This document shows, one piece after another, positions 10,899-18,979 of a stretch of DNA of 64,000 nucleotides (its first letter is position 1; every line of letters begins with the position of its first letter). The translations under genes and the position numbers were made by a program. The notes below the pieces were generated by a model. It was not told the origin of the DNA, searched no databases, and saw nothing but the letters and a program-made list of their open reading frames with translations. The stretch is from Armatimonadota bacterium (lineage in GTDB: Bacteria; Armatimonadota; UBA5829; DSUL01), in NCBI GenBank assembly GCA_020846715.1, contig JADLDK010000016.1, positions 1 through 64,000 of the forward strand. Reading direction: 5' to 3'.

Positions 10899-12548
10899 GT
10901 GACAGTGACAAAATTCGGCGCAATTGACGTCGGCACCAACTCCATCCGGCTCCTGGTTGTCGCGATTGACGCACGCGATCACTCCTTCACCGTTATCCAC
11001 GACATCAAAGAGACTGCGCGTCTGGGCGAAGGGGAGTTTCTACACAATAGAATCACACCCGAAGCTATGGATCGCGCCGTCACCGTGATCAGCCACTTTG
11101 TCGAAGTCGCCAGAGGCTATGAGGTGGGGGAAATCCGCGTCGTAGCCACATCCGCCGTGCGCGAAGCAGACAACCAGCAGGAGTTCCTGGACTGCGTCCG
11201 TGAATCCTGCGGCCTCGAGGTCGAGGTCATCTCGGGCAAAGAGGAGGCGCGTCTGATCTACCTGGGAGTTCTGGCCGGAGCGACGCTGCAGGGCAAGCAG
11301 GCGCTCTTCATTGACGTGGGAGGTGGCTCTACAGAGCTGGTCATCGGAGACCGGCAGCAGTACTATCTGCTCGAAAGTCTCAAACTGGGGACAATCCGCC
11401 TTACGAATCGCTTTCTGGGCGACGGGCGTGCGGCGGTCTCCAGGAAAAAATACGCACAACTGCAGGAATACATCCGCGGGGTAGCCGTGCACGCAGCGCG
11501 CAAGATCCACAATCTGGGCTTTGAGCTGGTTCTGTGCAGCTCGGGCACGGCGATAAATCTGGGAGAGATGGTCGCGGCCATGCTCGGTGAAAAACCCACC
11601 TCCATCCGCCAGTATCCAGTCCGCCTGGACGATATTACCAGAGTGCGTGAAATGCTGTGCAAAGCGCCCTATGACGAGCGGCGAAAGCTGCCGGGAATCA
11701 AGCCTGAGCGCGCAGATATAATGGTGGCCGGCGTTGCGGTCATCGAGACAATTCTGGAGCAGGTTGGAGCGCAGCAGATGCATGTGGCTGACTATGCTTT
11801 GCGGGAAGGTCTGGTCGTTGACCACATTATCCGCGATGAACAGGCGAGAGAACACTTCACGGCTGTATCGCCGCGGAAGCGCAGCGTGCTGCAGCTTGCG
11901 CGAAGCTGTGGGTACGAGGCCGAACACGCAGAGCAAATCCGCCATCTCTGCCTGTCTCTGTTCGATCAGCTCTGGGAGCTGGGGCTGCACCGGATGAACC
12001 GTCACGACCGGGAACTGCTGGAGTACGGCGCTTATCTCCACGACGTGGGTTTTTTTATCTCCCATACCAACCACCACCAGCACGCCTACTACCTGATTCG
12101 CCACAGCGAGCTGCTGGGGTTCAACGACCGTGAACAGGCGATTCTGGCCAATCTTGCGCTGTACCACCGCAAGTCCACTCCAAAGAAGAAGCACGCCGGT
12201 TTTATGGCTCTGGACAGCCAGGCTCGATCTCTTGTCGAAAAGCTCTCCTGCCTGCTGCGCATTGCCGAAGGGCTGGACAGAAGCCACCTGTCACTGGTCA
12301 GAAATATAACGCTGGAGCGGGATGACAATGGCGTGAAGATGACGATAGACAGCGCGTCGGACTGTCAGCTTGAATTGTGGGGAGTGGAAAGCCAGCTTGG
12401 GGTATTCCGGTCCGTTTTCGGAGCGGCGATGTCGGTTTCGGTCCATCACGAAGCGGACTCGGGCGCGTCGGATAGCCGCACAGAGGATGTAACGGGCCGG
12501 GAGGCAGACAAGGTTAGCCTGACACTGCCAGAGCGATCCAGTGAGTGA
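10899..12548 (+). CDS. ppx: Exopolyphosphatase, Ppx/GppA-HD full-length form
   Basis: Full-length Ppx/GppA enzyme of 549 residues. The catalytic core (GAIDVGTNSIRLLV, ATSAVREADN, DVGGGSTELVIG, SSGTAINLG) spans about residues 1-310, followed by an HD domain with GAYLHDVGF (H381-D382), LYHRKSTP and LLRIAEGLDRSH. The last 40 residues are polar, Asp/Ser/Glu-rich and probably disordered. It acts in cytoplasmic polyphosphate or (p)ppGpp turnover. GTG start four bases after the preceding stop. It is a second Ppx in the same operon, in fused form where the preceding two genes are split. Confidence 0.92.
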   Translation: MTVTKFGAIDVGTNSIRLLVVAIDARDHSFTVIHDIKETARLGEGEFLHNRITPEAMDRAVTVISHFVEVARGYEVGEIRVVATSAVREADNQQEFLDCVRESCGLEVEVISGKEEARLIYLGVLAGATLQGKQALFIDVGGGSTELVIGDRQQYYLLESLKLGTIRLTNRFLGDGRAAVSRKKYAQLQEYIRGVAVHAARKIHNLGFELVLCSSGTAINLGEMVAAMLGEKPTSIRQYPVRLDDITRVREMLCKAPYDERRKLPGIKPERADIMVAGVAVIETILEQVGAQQMHVADYALREGLVVDHIIRDEQAREHFTAVSPRKRSVLQLARSCGYEAEHAEQIRHLCLSLFDQLWELGLHRMNRHDRELLEYGAYLHDVGFFISHTNHHQHAYYLIRHSELLGFNDREQAILANLALYHRKSTPKKKHAGFMALDSQARSLVEKLSCLLRIAEGLDRSHLSLVRNITLERDDNGVKMTIDSASDCQLELWGVESQLGVFRSVFGAAMSVSVHHEADSGASDSRTEDVTGREADKVSLTLPERSSE

Positions 12549-13452
12549 AAGCGCAGCGGCTTACAGAACGGGCATATGGTCGCGCGTTGCGGCCGTGCGC
12601 GGCCCTGCAGCTATCATTGTCGGAGCAATCAGCTTCAGCGTCATGGCTATTGCAGTACGCTTTCTGACGCGCGCCGGTATTCCAGCCGGTGAGCTGGTTA
12701 TGATCCGCTTCTCGATGGGGCTGGCCATGCTGGAAGCGCTGAGGATTGCCGGTGTCATCAACATCTCGCACCGGCGGTGGCAGGCTCTCTGGGGACGGGG
12801 CATCACCGGCGCGCTAGCAATTCTGTTTTACTTCCTCAGCATCCAGTACACCACACTCACCAAAGCTACGCTGCTCTCAAATGCCTATCCGGTCTTCGCA
12901 GCGCTTATGGCAGTGCTGGCGCTGGAGGAGAAAATTCAGTGGCCGACAGCCATCTCATTCGCACTGTCAGGGCTGGGAATGTGGATGGTTGCCCGTCCAG
13001 GCCCGGGTTGGGCGGTGGGAGACGGCTACGGCATACTGGGGGCTTTGACGGCGGGTATGGCCATCGTGTTTATCCGCCACCTGCGCAGAACTGAAAACCC
13101 GTTCTCCATCTTCTGGTATCTGTGCGCGTTCGGCTCGGCTCTGGGTGCGCTGACGTGCGCGCGCAACTTCGTTGTACCGTCTGGTGATCTCTTTGTTCTG
13201 ATACTCGTCATGGGTATCACGAGCACACTGGGACAGCTTCTGATTACCTATGGCTTCGGCTACATTCGCGCCGGCGAAGGCTCCCTCATCAGTATGTCCA
13301 CCGTCGCCTACAGCGGCCTGTTTGCGTGGTTTTTTCTGGGTGAGCGCCTGCCGGTGTCGGGCATGATTGGCGCGGGTCTGATTCTGGCCTGCGCAGCTTA
13401 TCTGACTCTGCGCCCGCAGTCCGCAGCAGACGATTTCATCCCGCGAGGATAG
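12541..13452 (+). CDS. EamA/DMT family transporter
   Basis: Ten-helix drug/metabolite transporter superfamily membrane protein of 303 residues with two EamA repeats. The first is about residues 18-150, with GEL(V)MIRFSMG and FYFLSIQYTTLTKATLLSNAYPVFAALMAVLALEE-type helices. The second is about residues 165-295, with AGEGSLISMSTVAYSGLFAWFFLGE-type helices. It would export or import a small metabolite across the cytoplasmic membrane. The substrate is unknown. The GTG start overlaps the ppx stop by eight bases, so it is translationally coupled to the polyphosphate genes. Confidence 0.9.
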   Translation: MSESAAAYRTGIWSRVAAVRGPAAIIVGAISFSVMAIAVRFLTRAGIPAGELVMIRFSMGLAMLEALRIAGVINISHRRWQALWGRGITGALAILFYFLSIQYTTLTKATLLSNAYPVFAALMAVLALEEKIQWPTAISFALSGLGMWMVARPGPGWAVGDGYGILGALTAGMAIVFIRHLRRTENPFSIFWYLCAFGSALGALTCARNFVVPSGDLFVLILVMGITSTLGQLLITYGFGYIRAGEGSLISMSTVAYSGLFAWFFLGERLPVSGMIGAGLILACAAYLTLRPQSAADDFIPRG

Positions 13453-13875
13453 TAGAGGCCGCGTCGCCCTCGCTCCTCACCACCGATGCTCACCTCACCT
13501 GCTCTGACGCTCTCTGCTCTGATATAGGGTCAGGTCGGCTACCCTGAAGAGTAGTACGCGCTGCTGGTAGTTTCGTGAAAAAGGGTTGACGATGAAAAGG
13601 AGCGCAACTGAAGAAATTCAGCCGCGCCGCTGCGACCAGCGATTGGAGTCCGCCCGGCTTCGGGCAGTCCAGAGTGAGGATGGCGAGGGCGGCGCCACCC
13701 TGACAAAATACGGCGGGCAGGGAAAGGAGAATGGAAAGCCTGCCCGCGAACCGCACAACCAATTGCAGCGCAATCCTGGGACTTATCGCGTAGCAACCGA
13801 CCGTTCGGCGCGCCCCTGCGGACGCTTTGCGCGGCTCACGTAATTATGCACATACTGCCAACGCGTGTCAAGCCA
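13453..13875. other. Gene-free stretch
   Basis: I see no supported gene, terminator or promoter in these 423 bases between the EamA transporter and the response regulator. Short frames exist on both strands but have no ribosome binding site and unlikely composition. Confidence 0.4.
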
Positions 13876-14259
13876 TCAGTGCGACTTTTTTTCACGCTCA
13901 CGCGTGTTATTGATGATGCGTTTCAATTCCTCTAGTTGGAACGGTTTGTAGAGGTACGTGTCCACACCCTGGCCTTCCGCAGCGGTCTCTGTCTCTTCCG
14001 TTGGATAGGCGGTCATCAGGACCACCGTCGCCTCTGGCGAGAACAGTTTTGCGGCACGCAGAAACTGAAGGCCGTCCATTCGTGGCATTCTCAAGTCCGC
14101 CAGGATCAGATCGAACGGCTGCTGACGGACTATGCCCATTGCAGTAAAGGGTGAATCAGCGGCATCTACTCTACACCCTTCGATCTCCAGCAGCGTGAGC
14201 AACACCTGCAGCAGACTCCTGTCATCATCAACTACCAGAACTTTTAGATCTTCGGGCAA
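13876..14259 (-). CDS. Single-domain response regulator
   Basis: CheY-like receiver domain only, 127 residues, with no output domain. Key residues are the acidic cluster DDD at 11-13, the phosphoacceptor D55 (LILADLRMPRMDG), T83 (LMTAYP) and K105 (YLYKPF). The sequence style (AADSPFTAMGIV, RMPRMDGLQFL) resembles NtrC-type receivers rather than chemotaxis CheY. TTG start. No histidine kinase is adjacent, so its partner is elsewhere. Confidence 0.9.
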   Translation of the reverse strand: MPEDLKVLVVDDDRSLLQVLLTLLEIEGCRVDAADSPFTAMGIVRQQPFDLILADLRMPRMDGLQFLRAAKLFSPEATVVLMTAYPTEETETAAEGQGVDTYLYKPFQLEELKRIINNTREREKKSH

Positions 14260-14377
14260 AGGGTCACGGGCCTTTCTTCGGCTGGACTATCCCGCTGCGG
14301 CCACGGATAGCCGATCCATTTGACACAGTTATCGGCAGATTACAAAAGTCCTCTTTACGTCACAGACTTACCAGCAA

Positions 14378-14407
14378 TTGACAGCAAAAACTACCCATAC
14401 GGGTAAT
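14378..14407 (+). promoter_or_regulatory. Putative promoter with operator palindrome
   Basis: TTGACA (14378-14383, perfect -35) and GGTAAT (14402-14407) are separated by 18 bases. The spacer and -10 are covered by the inverted repeat TACCCATACGGGTA (14392-14405). This is where a repressor dimer would block RNA polymerase. It reads toward the YdcF-like gene, with a leader of 100-190 bases depending on which start is used. Confidence 0.45.
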
Positions 14408-14516
14408 TATCAGCCAATTCTCTTGCCCTGCAGCGCGGCGGACTTGCTAATCCGAGCCCCGGAGCTTAGACTGCAGTCAGGCTCTAAACGGTGACAGACC
14501 GTGAGTTATTTCAAGT

Positions 14517-15182
14517 ATGCACAGAACGGCCGCTCCCGCACAATCGCAGCGTCATTCTATAGCGCGCTCCAGTCCCCGGCGAGCCAGAGCCAGGCCCCGT
14601 GGTGTTATGCGCCGACTTGGCCAACCGGTTCTGGCCGGTGTTCTGCTTTATGTCTTGATTATAGCCGCTCGCATAGGCTACGCCGGAGCAACTGACGGCC
14701 GGAGAAAGTCTGATGTTATTGTCGTTCTAGGCGCGGCGCAGTTCAACGGCCGGCCGTCTCCGGTCTATCAGGCGCGGCTGGATCACGCTATTGACCTCTA
14801 CAGGCAGGGCTATGCTCCGCTACTTCTGTTCACAGGCGGCAAGCGCCCCGGTGACACCTACACCGAAGCCAGCGCGGGACGGCTTTACGCGCTGCGCAAA
14901 GGGGTGCCAGACTCCGCCATTATGGAAGAACGCCAGGGGCGCACGACGAGTCAGAGCATGCGCTCAGCCGCTTCTATCCTGAGGCAGAATCATCTGCGTA
15001 CGGCGCTACTCGTCAGCGATCCGTTCCACGCTCTGCGGCTGGCCCGGATGGCGAAAGACCTTCATATAGATGCCCGCGTCAGCCCTGCGAGAAACACACG
15101 CATCCAAAGCTTCTCTCTGAGGGCGCGCTACACCATGCGCGAGGTCTCTGTGTACACCGCGTACCGGCTGTTTGGTGAATAG
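14517..15182 (+). CDS. YdcF/SanA-like DUF218 protein
   Basis: DUF218 family protein related to E. coli YdcF, SanA and ElyC, which are linked to envelope integrity. The 221 residues contain VIVVLGAAQFNGRPSPVYQARLDHA-type N-terminal motifs, LLLFTGGKRPGDTYTEA with the conserved GG, TTSQSMRSAA and LLVSDPFHALRLARMA. One membrane helix is seen around residues 36-57. The first 30 residues are basic and Ser/Pro-rich, and an internal ATG at 14607 (giving MRRLGQPVLAGVLL) is an equally good start. It would place the domain outside the cytoplasmic membrane. No reaction is firmly established for the family. Confidence 0.85.
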   Translation: MHRTAAPAQSQRHSIARSSPRRARARPRGVMRRLGQPVLAGVLLYVLIIAARIGYAGATDGRRKSDVIVVLGAAQFNGRPSPVYQARLDHAIDLYRQGYAPLLLFTGGKRPGDTYTEASAGRLYALRKGVPDSAIMEERQGRTTSQSMRSAASILRQNHLRTALLVSDPFHALRLARMAKDLHIDARVSPARNTRIQSFSLRARYTMREVSVYTAYRLFGE

Positions 15183-15255
15183 GGCACACACCGCTCAGAA
15201 TACCCAAACCCGCTTGACTCCAGCGCAGCGCGACGTGTGCCACAATGGTGAAGGT

Positions 15256-15345
15256 ATGCTAACATTCATCAATTCTGCAATGCACAGCCTGCACGGGCTG
15301 CCGGGTGGGCGGCGCCGGGAAAATCTTTGGGAGGAGTGCGAGTAA
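15256..15345 (+). CDS. Possible 29-codon upstream reading frame coupled to the RfbC-like gene
   Basis: A 29-codon frame starts with ATG at 15256 and ends with TAA at 15343-15345, sharing an A with the ATG of the next gene (TAATG). The product begins MLTFINSAMHSLHG. A GAAGG lies almost directly before its start, which is too close for an ideal ribosome binding site. It also spans the strong ribosome binding site of the downstream gene, so its stop position may be chance. Low confidence. Confidence 0.2.
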   Translation: MLTFINSAMHSLHGLPGGRRRENLWEECE

Positions 15346-15797
15346 TGATTGACGGCGTGTTGATTAAGCCATTGAAGCGCAACGCCGATGAGCGCGGCTT
15401 TCTGATGGAGATGCTCAGGGCAGACGACGAAGAGTTCTTCGAGCGCTATCAACAGTCATACATCTCTTTGAATTATCCCGGGGTCATCCGGGCCTGGCAC
15501 TATCACCTCAAGCAGAAAGACATCTGGGTCGTGCCGCAGGGTATGGTCAAGGCGGTGCTCTACGACGTACGCGAAGGCTCCCCGACAAAAGGGGAGGTTC
15601 AGGAAGTGCACATGGGGGTCAACAACATGGTCATGCTCAAAATCCCCATCGGCGTGTATCACGGATACAAAACCACCGGCCTTCAGCCTTCCCTTCTAAT
15701 CAACTATCCTGATCAATTCTATGATCCGGCGGACGAATACCGCGCGCCATACGACTCACCAGACATCCCCTACAACTGGGATATAAAGATGACCTGA
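15345..15797 (+). CDS. dTDP-4-dehydrorhamnose 3,5-epimerase-like cupin (RfbC family)
   Basis: Cupin-fold protein of the dTDP-sugar 3,5-epimerase / sugar isomerase group, 150 residues, shorter than classical RmlC (about 180). Motifs are KRNADERGFLMEMLR, AWHYHLKQKDIWVVPQG (histidine pair of the active site), VYDVREGSPT-type loop and IPIGVYHGYKT. ATG at 15345 is preceded by GGGAGGAG with 8-base spacing, which decides the start. It precedes rmlB by 81 bases. Together they would process a dTDP-4-keto-6-deoxy sugar for surface polysaccharide. It may act as a 3-epimerase or ketoisomerase rather than a full 3,5-epimerase. Confidence 0.82.
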   Translation: MIDGVLIKPLKRNADERGFLMEMLRADDEEFFERYQQSYISLNYPGVIRAWHYHLKQKDIWVVPQGMVKAVLYDVREGSPTKGEVQEVHMGVNNMVMLKIPIGVYHGYKTTGLQPSLLINYPDQFYDPADEYRAPYDSPDIPYNWDIKMT

Positions 15798-15878
15798 GCG
15801 CGACGGCAGCGCTGTAACGGACTAACACTTTATCAAATCCGTCACCCTCACAGGTGGCACACCGGGAGACTTATCCTG

Positions 15879-16883
15879 ATGAAACTCCTCGTCACCGGCG
15901 GAGCCGGTTTCATAGGCTCGAACTTTGTGCGGTATATGCTTCGGGCGCACCCGGACTATCATGTTCACGTCCTGGACGCTATGACGTACGCGGGCAATCT
16001 GGAGAATCTTGCTGACGCCGCATCCAACCCGAACATGTACTTTTTCATCGGGGATATCCGCGATGAAGCGCTGGTGAACAACCTGACGCCCAATATGGAC
16101 GCCATCGTGAACTTTGCAGCGGAAACATTTGTGGACCGTTCGATTCACGAGCCGGGGGACTTCATTACCACAGATGTCGTAGGCACTTTCCGGCTCCTGG
16201 AAGCGGCACGGCGATCCCGCATTGAACGCTTTGTGCATGTGTCCACAGATGAGGTGTACGGTAGCGTCGAGCAGGGGTCCAGCAAGGAAACTGACCCGAT
16301 CGAGCCAAACAGCCCGTACTCCGCCAGCAAAGCCGGAGGTGACCTTCTGGCGCGCTCATACTATGTCACGTACGGTGTGCCGGTGATGATTACGCGAGCA
16401 TCCAACAACTACGGACCCTATCAGCATCCGGAGAAGCTGATTCCGTTCTTCGTAACCAACGCTATCGACGGGGAATCGCTGCCGGTCTATGGAGACGGCA
16501 AGCAGGTGCGGGACTGGCTCTACGTGGAGGATCACTGCCGGGCAATTGACACAGTGCTGCACAAGGGTGAAGCCGGCAATGTGTATAACGTCGGCGCTGG
16601 CTATGAGCGAACGAACATGGAAGTTACTCACGGTATTTTGAAGGCGCTCGGCAAAGATGACCGGCTGATTCGCTACGTGGCCGACCGCCCGGGGCATGAC
16701 CGGCGCTACTCCGTGGACTGCACAAAGCTCAAGGCTCTCGGCTGGGCCCCGGAGGTTTCCTTTGAAGACGGCCTCCCACGCACCGTTGAGTGGTACGTTC
16801 AAAATGAGGACTGGTGGCGGCGCATTAAAGAGGGACAGTCTTACAAGGATTTCCAGCAAGCCTGGTATAAAGACCGGGTGTGA
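15879..16883 (+). CDS. rmlB: dTDP-glucose 4,6-dehydratase
   Basis: Extended SDR that converts dTDP-glucose to dTDP-4-keto-6-deoxyglucose with bound NAD, 334 residues. Motifs are TGGAGFIGSNF (residues 7-17), FAAETFVDRSI, HVSTDEVYGS with the Thr-Asp-Glu catalytic triplet, and YSASK (Y147, K151). The substrate segment RASNNYGPYQHPEKLIP follows. GTG of the downstream gene overlaps its TGA by four bases. It is a strong family match; RmlA and RmlD are not in this window. Confidence 0.93.
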   Translation: MKLLVTGGAGFIGSNFVRYMLRAHPDYHVHVLDAMTYAGNLENLADAASNPNMYFFIGDIRDEALVNNLTPNMDAIVNFAAETFVDRSIHEPGDFITTDVVGTFRLLEAARRSRIERFVHVSTDEVYGSVEQGSSKETDPIEPNSPYSASKAGGDLLARSYYVTYGVPVMITRASNNYGPYQHPEKLIPFFVTNAIDGESLPVYGDGKQVRDWLYVEDHCRAIDTVLHKGEAGNVYNVGAGYERTNMEVTHGILKALGKDDRLIRYVADRPGHDRRYSVDCTKLKALGWAPEVSFEDGLPRTVEWYVQNEDWWRRIKEGQSYKDFQQAWYKDRV

Positions 16884-17455
16884 CTTCGCCAAAGGCCAGA
16901 TGCGCTGTTTTCCTTGACCGCGACGGCACTCTGAACGTGGAGCGCGCCAGCTATGTGCGGACTGTGGAAGAGCTGGAGATGCTGCCAGGGGCCGCGAGGG
17001 CGCTGAAGCCGCTTGCACAGCGCAAGGTTCCACTCGTGATAATCTCCAACCAGGCTGGCGTTGGCAAAGGGCTGATGGCGGAGGCGGACCTTCAGGCCAT
17101 TGAAGCGGCAGTTCGCAAAGAGCTGGCCGCAGAAGGAGTTCACCTGACGGCCGCTTACTATTGCCGCCACACGGATGAGATGGCCTGCGAGTGCCGCAAG
17201 CCAAAGCCAGGACTAATCACTGCTGCCGCGCGTGAGCTGAATATCGACGTCGATTGCTCCTTTATGGTTGGAGACAACTGGCGCGATATGGCGGCCGGGC
17301 GAGGCGCGGGCGCGCGCACTGTCTTCTTACCGACCGGACTCCACCCGAAGGAGCAGCGTGAGCGTACAGCCGACATGGCCGACTACTTTGCCGAGGACCT
17401 GACAGATGCCGTCCGGTGGATTTGTGAGCAGATGGATCAAGATGAGAGCTCTTAA
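16880..17455 (+). CDS. gmhB: D-glycero-manno-heptose 1,7-bisphosphate 7-phosphatase (HAD, GmhB-like)
   Basis: HAD-superfamily HisB-N/GmhB-type phosphatase of 191 residues. It shows FLDRDGTLN (nucleophile Asp and acid Asp), ISNQAGVGKG, a zinc-binding site CRH...CEC before RKPKPG, and MVGDNWRDMAAG. GmhB removes the 7-phosphate in ADP/GDP-heptose synthesis. In this context it likely feeds heptose or a related sugar into surface glycan. GTG start overlapping rmlB by four bases. Other heptose genes (gmhA, hldE) are not in the window, so substrate assignment is by family only. Confidence 0.87.
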   Translation: MTSPKARCAVFLDRDGTLNVERASYVRTVEELEMLPGAARALKPLAQRKVPLVIISNQAGVGKGLMAEADLQAIEAAVRKELAAEGVHLTAAYYCRHTDEMACECRKPKPGLITAAARELNIDVDCSFMVGDNWRDMAAGRGAGARTVFLPTGLHPKEQRERTADMADYFAEDLTDAVRWICEQMDQDESS

Positions 17456-18926
17456 GCGTTCGCTTGCCGTTCTCCTGGCCGTTGTGCCTCTCACAGCTCT
17501 GTGCCCAGCCCCCAGCCTTGCGCAGGCGAGCCGGACACCGCAGATTTCCTATGACACTGTGCCGCGCCAGTCCTGGACGTACGACGCCCTCGCGTGGCTG
17601 GCCAGGAAGGGCCGCCTGCAGCCGTACGCCGCCCGCGACTTTCTCCTCAGCCGGCTCTTTACGCGCATCGAGATAGCCGACATCCTGAAAGAGTCGCGCC
17701 CCGGCGGCTGGGAATCTCTGGGAAGCCAGGAAAAGCACGTCCTGCTTCAGCTTGCCACTGAATACAGAGCTGAGTTGCGCTATCTTGGTGTGGATTTTGA
17801 CAGTTTTATTGACGGACTCGCAGATTCACCAGACGAAAGTCTGCTCTACAACGCCTGGCTCTACGGCGACTCCGTGCGCTCCAACTCCAGGACAGTAAGC
17901 CGCGGAATCGGCAGCCTGACCGGCGTGGCGCTGGTTGGAGAGCAGATTGGCTATTCGGCGACGGTGTCTTCTGAGAGGAGGCTTTTCCACCCGGGCGCCT
18001 CAGACGTCTTTCCGGTTCTGGACCGCTTCAGTATGCGCGGGAGCGGGCGGACCTGGCGCTGGGACCTGGGGCGCACCCACAGCTGGGTCGGTCAGGCCCA
18101 GAGCGGGTCTCTGTGGCTGGGTGACTCCAGTCCCGCGCTGTTGCAGGGCAGAGCCGGGCGCGAAGTGCGGCTTCCTGTCTTCGGGCGCTGGTGGATCAAC
18201 TGGGAGGTCAGCGGCTGGGGCGAGAGTGGCCAGACGTTCTACCTGATTACCAAACGCTTTGAAAAGACTCTCTCCCCGCAGTGGAGTCTCTCAGTTTTTG
18301 ACATGGCCAAAACGACAGAGACACCCAATCCCGCAATGCTGGTCATTCCGGCTCAGATCTATCAGTCGCTGTTTCTCAACGAAATCGACACGAAGTGGAA
18401 CACGGTGATGGGCATTGAGGGCGCGTACCACGTCGGCGGAAGGCTGAGCGCCTATGCGCAGTGGCTGGTGGATGATCTTGAGAATCCGTTCGACAGAAAT
18501 CCCGGAACCCCGACCAAAACCGGTTTTCTACTCGGCGTGCGCTCGCGTTCCGGAGGCGCGCTGCGGTCCGGATTGCAGTGGCGAGCGGAGTATGCTCAGA
18601 TTGACCGCCGCACCTACGAAGCGACAAGGCCAAGCGCTCCGCTTCTGTCGTGGACGCAGGATAGCCTGCCACTGGGCTGGCCGTACGGCGGCAACTCCAA
18701 GACGCTCACCCTGCATGCCGAGCGCAAAATCGCAGACAGACTCGACATCACCGGTGAGTACGTCGATACGCGGGACAGGGACGGCAACAACGCCGCGAGA
18801 GTCTTTAGTATCGCCCCGTTCTACGACCTGCGCCCGGACGTGAGCCTCGGCCTGATATACCAGCACGCCCGAGCCAGCGGAACAAGCACAGACTCAGTTG
18901 GAGTCCGGGCGCTGGCTTCTTTCTAG
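17442..18926 (+). CDS. Outer-membrane beta-barrel protein with SLH-like N-terminus (Wzi-like)
   Basis: Probable outer-membrane protein of 494 residues counted from the ATG at 17442, which begins a clear signal peptide (MRALKRSLAVLLAVVPL... ending near AQA). After it comes a segment resembling an S-layer homology module (QSWTYDALAWLARKGRLQPY followed by FTRIEIADIL). The rest alternates aromatic and polar residues as in beta-barrels and ends in Phe, the usual outer-membrane insertion signal. The SLWLGDSSPALLQG stretch recalls the Wzi capsule-assembly family. It overlaps gmhB by 14 bases, so it belongs to the sugar operon and may anchor or assemble the glycan. Confidence 0.72.
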   Translation: MRALKRSLAVLLAVVPLTALCPAPSLAQASRTPQISYDTVPRQSWTYDALAWLARKGRLQPYAARDFLLSRLFTRIEIADILKESRPGGWESLGSQEKHVLLQLATEYRAELRYLGVDFDSFIDGLADSPDESLLYNAWLYGDSVRSNSRTVSRGIGSLTGVALVGEQIGYSATVSSERRLFHPGASDVFPVLDRFSMRGSGRTWRWDLGRTHSWVGQAQSGSLWLGDSSPALLQGRAGREVRLPVFGRWWINWEVSGWGESGQTFYLITKRFEKTLSPQWSLSVFDMAKTTETPNPAMLVIPAQIYQSLFLNEIDTKWNTVMGIEGAYHVGGRLSAYAQWLVDDLENPFDRNPGTPTKTGFLLGVRSRSGGALRSGLQWRAEYAQIDRRTYEATRPSAPLLSWTQDSLPLGWPYGGNSKTLTLHAERKIADRLDITGEYVDTRDRDGNNAARVFSIAPFYDLRPDVSLGLIYQHARASGTSTDSVGVRALASF

Positions 18927-18979
18927 AGCCGTTCTCCCGCAGCCGAAGAGACGTCTGGATTCGTCCGGATCATGTAGCT

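Noticed and set aside
11040-12287. A 415-codon antisense frame opposite ppx.
   Set aside because: Fully overlapped by a gene with intact Ppx and HD motifs; no start signal or domain.
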